NCBI GenBank assembly: GCA_020186115.1
Contig: WSYJ01000001.1
Span: 124,001-188,000, forward strand
Length of the DNA: 64,000 bases
Direction: 5' to 3'
Source: Histomonas meleagridis
Lineage: Eukaryota > Parabasalia > Tritrichomonadida > Dientamoebidae
The number at the start of each line of letters is the position of its first letter. Position 1 is the stretch's first letter. Positions 62,941 through 64,000 of the stretch are shown here, one piece after another. The notes under the pieces were generated by a model that searched no databases, was not told the DNA's origin, and saw only the letters and a list, made by a program, of their open reading frames with translations. A program made the position numbers and the translations under genes.

Positions 62941-64000
62941 TTAAAATGCTTCGACATTCCATTTGTGCTTTGACCAAAACTGCACTGCGTTTGTTCTGGT
63001 CATTTTCCCTTCGACGACTGCCACGTTTATCATAATGTTTCTTATGTCCTCTTGCGCGCTATTCTCTGGTCCGCAGTAATAAAAATGTGTTTCTGTGTTT
63101 TGCCATAATTTCCACAACTCGTTTGTGTTCGCCTTCATCAAGTTTGTCACGTGGACTTTGTCCTCTTCTCTTGAGACAGCCAAATATAACTTGTCGATGA
63201 CTCCGTCATGTTCATATCCAGCAAGAAGATCAATGATTGGCTGACACATCTTACGCGAACGAACGCCAAAAAACAAGAGACAAGGCCCAAAGTTTCCTTT
63301 TCTTCGATGATCGAGTAATGATAAAACTGGTGCAATACCACTTCCCAAAGCAGTGATAATTAATGGAGTAGAGCTTTCTGATGGATATTCAAATGACCCA
63401 TCGATGATTCGTATCGCGATTTGTGTTGTGGTTTCTAATTGCAAAAAGTGTGTCGCTAAACCGTAGTAACCGTTGTCAAAACCGAAAAATACATCGACAA
63501 CAACTAAATCAACAGAGCCTTCTCTTTCACTAGCAACTGAGTATGAACGTGGTACAATAACTTCGGCAAGTGAAAGGAACTTCTCAAGAGGATTGACTAC
63601 ATGTGGATATTTTAAGAGAAATTCGGCCATCGTTTTAACTTCATTATCAAATGGTATATCGAAAGCTGCAAACATGTCTGGATCTGGTCTGCAATTTAGG
63701 TCAATATATTGCGTGAAAAGTTGTTTTATCGATATGATTTTCGGAAACATTTTATTCGTGCTTGTAATCTTAAGTACAATGTTTCCGTCAAGTCCAACTT
63801 GCGTTAAAACATTGTTAACAACAGAGCTATCATTTTCTGGCATGATTAGGATTTGATCTCCTGCATTATAAGTCATACCATCCAGCAATTGCAAGGTATA
63901 CTTATGCATGGTTGGGCTGTAATTATCAGATAAAACTTCTTTTTCGATGATTGGAACAAATTTGAATCCTTTTGGACAAATCTCTTGAACGGCCTCATCA
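62941..64000 (-). CDS. Diflavin reductase-like FAD/NADPH domain (partial, runs off right edge)
   Basis: The frame is open up to the window edge (IVPIIEKE-like region: GFKFVPIIEKEVLSDN), so ATG 63909 is internal and the gene starts outside. Visible motifs are those of NADPH-cytochrome P450 reductase and sulfite-reductase flavoproteins: RSYSVASE for FAD binding, ALGSGIAPVLSLL for NADPH binding, LLFFGVRSRK and HFYYCGPEN. The C-terminus ends KWNVEAF. In trichomonads such modules occur alone or fused to FeFe-hydrogenase-type domains; which applies here cannot be seen. It should move electrons from NADPH through FAD to an FMN or Fe-S partner. The 3' end is GC-richer than the rest. Confidence 0.85.
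   Translation of the reverse strand, partial: DEAVQEICPKGFKFVPIIEKEVLSDNYSPTMHKYTLQLLDGMTYNAGDQILIMPENDSSVVNNVLTQVGLDGNIVLKITSTNKMFPKIISIKQLFTQYIDLNCRPDPDMFAAFDIPFDNEVKTMAEFLLKYPHVVNPLEKFLSLAEVIVPRSYSVASEREGSVDLVVVDVFFGFDNGYYGLATHFLQLETTTQIAIRIIDGSFEYPSESSTPLIITALGSGIAPVLSLLDHRRKGNFGPCLLFFGVRSRKMCQPIIDLLAGYEHDGVIDKLYLAVSREEDKVHVTNLMKANTNELWKLWQNTETHFYYCGPENSAQEDIRNIMINVAVVEGKMTRTNAVQFWSKHKWNVEAF

Noticed and set aside
1-64000. tRNA, rRNA or other structured RNA genes
   Set aside because: No convincing T-loop/anticodon arrangement or rRNA segment was recognised by eye. A covariance-model scan would be decisive.
1-64000. Maverick, mariner or other intact transposons
   Set aside because: No transposase, integrase or polymerase motifs and no long terminal inverted repeats were seen.

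Overview
The window looks like nuclear DNA of a parabasalid protist (trichomonad), most likely a Tritrichomonas-type genome. The evidence is AT-rich DNA, short intergenic gaps, essentially intron-free genes on both strands, ankyrin/DUF3447 proteins, remnants of BspA-like surface proteins, a subtilisin-like ectoprotease and a mucin-like protein with the usual trichomonad C-terminal anchor, plus conserved eukaryotic genes (beta-tubulin, exportin-1, CHMP3, Sly1, eL14, Prp19, Rab). Species assignment is inference.

Layout. 1-6.3 kb: tail of a transporter-like membrane protein, a coiled-coil gene, galactokinase, a 96-bp tandem duplication and a broken ankyrin gene. 6.5-8.5 kb: Ser/Glu repeat surface protein. 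9.4-18.6 kb: CHMP3, a BspA-like relic, beta-tubulin, a Bre1-like RING protein, a multi-pass membrane protein, a UIM-plus-ubiquitin-fold protein and a small chromodomain protein. 20.5-34.4 kb: ubiquitin-like protein, a TKL-type kinase, a charged coiled-coil protein, eL14 divergent from an unknown gene, a Rab5-like GTPase, exportin-1 and a CK2-like kinase. 35-36.4 kb: Sel1-repeat pseudogene. 36.8-37.5 kb: four-pass membrane protein.

38.1-49.0 kb is the accessory core. Two closely related DUF3447/ankyrin genes lie in inverted orientation. Between them are a truncated SLC12 transporter relic, a broken membrane-anchored glycoside-hydrolase-like gene and a subtilisin-like gene that lacks its catalytic histidine block. 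The two ankyrin genes hold the most unusual structure here: every 99-nt ankyrin unit is preceded by an intron-like spacer (71 nt in 10 of 11 cases, 72 nt in the other). Each of the five forward spacers carries a stop in the ankyrin frame, yet removing the spacers leaves an open ankyrin reading frame that ends in a proper stop in both genes.

49-64 kb: relics, a BAR-like coiled-coil protein, an ArfGAP with a long NPF/DPF tail, a PH-AGC (Akt-like) kinase, Sly1, a WD40-less Prp19, a metacaspase, and the C-terminal part of a diflavin-reductase-like protein that runs off the right edge.

Functionally, the conserved genes cluster around membrane traffic (CHMP3, Rab, ArfGAP, Sly1, BAR-like), signalling kinases, and ubiquitin, chromatin or nuclear functions. 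Nothing suggests operons. Several genes on both strands have an AACCG(T/C)-type motif within about 100 bp of their start codon, a possible Myb-type promoter element. Several genes also become visibly GC-richer toward their 3' end.
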